From assembly GCA_023399505.1 (NCBI GenBank), contig JAEWOZ010000112.1, positions 1 to 7,398 on the forward strand: a DNA stretch of 7,398 bases, given 5' to 3'. The DNA comes from Fusobacteriota bacterium. GTDB taxonomy: Bacteria > Fusobacteriota > Fusobacteriia > Bac17 > JAEWOZ01. This document shows positions 6,760-7,398 of the stretch, one piece after another. Numbering within the stretch: the stretch's first letter is position 1; each line of letters opens with the position of its first letter. The notes under the pieces were generated by a model. The model was not told the origin of the DNA. It was given only the letters and a program-made list of their open reading frames with translations, and ran no database searches. Made by a program: the position numbers and the translations under genes.

Positions 6760-6788
6760 ATTATAACTTTTATGTAAAAAATTTGCAA
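6760..6788 (-). promoter_or_regulatory. Sigma-70 type promoter for the Bax-inhibitor-1 gene
   Basis: On the minus strand there is TTGCAA (6783-6788, four of six match to TTGACA), a 17-base spacer, and a perfect TATAAT (6760-6765). Transcription would start near 6752-6753 and give a leader of about 26 bases. It lies in the only real gap (6727-6800) on this strand, between thrS and the membrane protein gene. It may also drive the downstream ligases if transcription passes the terminator at 5954-5976. Confidence 0.75.
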
Positions 6789-6800
6789 GCTAGAGCTCAT

Positions 6801-7398
6801 TTAAATTAACTCATTTTTCATTAGCTTCAATATGAATTCTTCTTTTGATAAATTAAAATTATCTTCTTTTCCTAGAATTCTTATATTCACTATATTTTCT
6901 TGAGCTTCTTTCTCTCCAACTATTACTTGAATAGGTATTTTTTGTTGAGAAGCTTTTTTAATTTTTTGTGGAATTCTTATATCTTCATCATTTAATTCGA
7001 CTCTAATATTTTTATTATTAAGATCTTTGTAAAGAAGGGAAGCATAACCTTTACTTTTTTCAGAAACTGTTAAAATAGCCACCTGAACAGGGGCAAGCCA
7101 AAAAGGGAATTTACCTTCATAATGTTCAATAAGTATTCCCATAAACCTTTCAATACTACCATAGATAGCTCTATGTATAACTATAGGTCTATGTTTAGCT
7201 CCGTCACTTCCTACGTAATTTAGATCAAATCTAAGAGGAAAATTAAAATCTAATTGAATTGTTGCACATTGCCATGATCTTCCAATTGCATCTTTGATAT
7301 GAAAGTCAATTTTTGGACCGTAAAATGCGCCGTCTCCTTCATTTATTTTATAATTTAAACCCTTTAATTCAATAGCTTTCTTAAGGGAAGTAGTAGCT
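6801..7398 (-). CDS. thrS: Threonyl-tRNA synthetase, C-terminal part (gene runs off the right edge)
   Basis: The reading frame is open from the right edge (codon 7395-7397) to TAA at 6801-6803, 198 residues. It charges tRNA-Thr in the cytoplasm. The first part is the end of the class II catalytic core: GDGAFYGPKIDFHIKD, RSWQCATIQLDF and the motif 3 block HRPIVIHRAIYGSIERF. In that block the IHRA histidine corresponds to a zinc ligand (His511 of the E. coli enzyme) and the arginine of SIERF is the class II motif 3 arginine. From WLAPVQVAILTVS onward is the anticodon-binding domain, ending KLMKNELI. The ATG at 7142 is internal (Met-Gly-Ile-Leu-Ile-Glu-His) and not a start. About two thirds of the protein (editing domain and most of the catalytic core) lies outside the window. 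In the anticodon domain the stretch NDEDIRIPQKIKK differs from the common DxRNEKIGxKIR. It ends 57 bases before the next operon's -10 to start region, which carries its own promoter. Confidence 0.97.
   Translation of the reverse strand, partial: ATTSLKKAIELKGLNYKINEGDGAFYGPKIDFHIKDAIGRSWQCATIQLDFNFPLRFDLNYVGSDGAKHRPIVIHRAIYGSIERFMGILIEHYEGKFPFWLAPVQVAILTVSEKSKGYASLLYKDLNNKNIRVELNDEDIRIPQKIKKASQQKIPIQVIVGEKEAQENIVNIRILGKEDNFNLSKEEFILKLMKNELI

Noticed and set aside
6776..6798. Terminator for thrS (GAGC-TCTA-GCTT hairpin followed by a T-run)
   Set aside because: The stem is only four pairs with one G-U, a seven-base gap separates it from the T-run, and it overlaps the -35 element of the next promoter. 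It is too weak to call.

Overview
The window is strongly AT-rich with ordinary bacterial genes. Genes are tightly packed, use standard stop codons (TAA, and TGA once) and have Shine-Dalgarno sites. Every gene from 564 to the right edge lies on the minus strand. Gene content (acyl ligases, a carrier-acyltransferase fusion, a Bax-inhibitor-1 membrane protein, thrS) and composition fit a low-GC bacterium. A member of the Fusobacteriota such as the Leptotrichiaceae is my best guess, but this is an impression and not proven by any marker here.

Layout, read in the direction of transcription (right to left). The 3' third of thrS (threonyl-tRNA synthetase) enters from the right edge. A 57-base gap follows, with a good sigma-70 type promoter for a seven-helix Bax-inhibitor-1/YccA-family membrane protein (5980-6726). 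A small intrinsic terminator lies just after that gene. Then come three tandem, overlapping or abutting genes for long-chain-type adenylate-forming acyl ligases: 512 aa, 799 aa and 489 aa. The middle one is a fusion of acyl-adenylate ligase, acyl carrier domain and PlsC-type acyltransferase. It could by itself activate a fatty acid, hold it on a phosphopantetheine arm and transfer it to a lysolipid or glycerol-phosphate acceptor. The flanking ligases are stand-alone paralogues, and both have an altered phosphate-binding (A3) loop. The trio therefore looks like a fatty-acid uptake/membrane-phospholipid acylation operon with one canonical enzyme and two diverged relatives.

The left end (1-498) is unusual. 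Bases 1-69 are an exact inverted copy of bases 589-657, the 3' part of the last ligase gene. Directly at the end of that copy begins an open frame on the plus strand (70-498) that has no start codon and is cut off at the junction. This is a fold-back junction: either a real rearrangement or an assembly/amplification chimera. A 36-base perfect palindrome between the convergent frames acts as a probable two-way terminator.

No tRNA, rRNA, CRISPR array or insertion sequence was seen. The only non-coding stretches are short and are described below.
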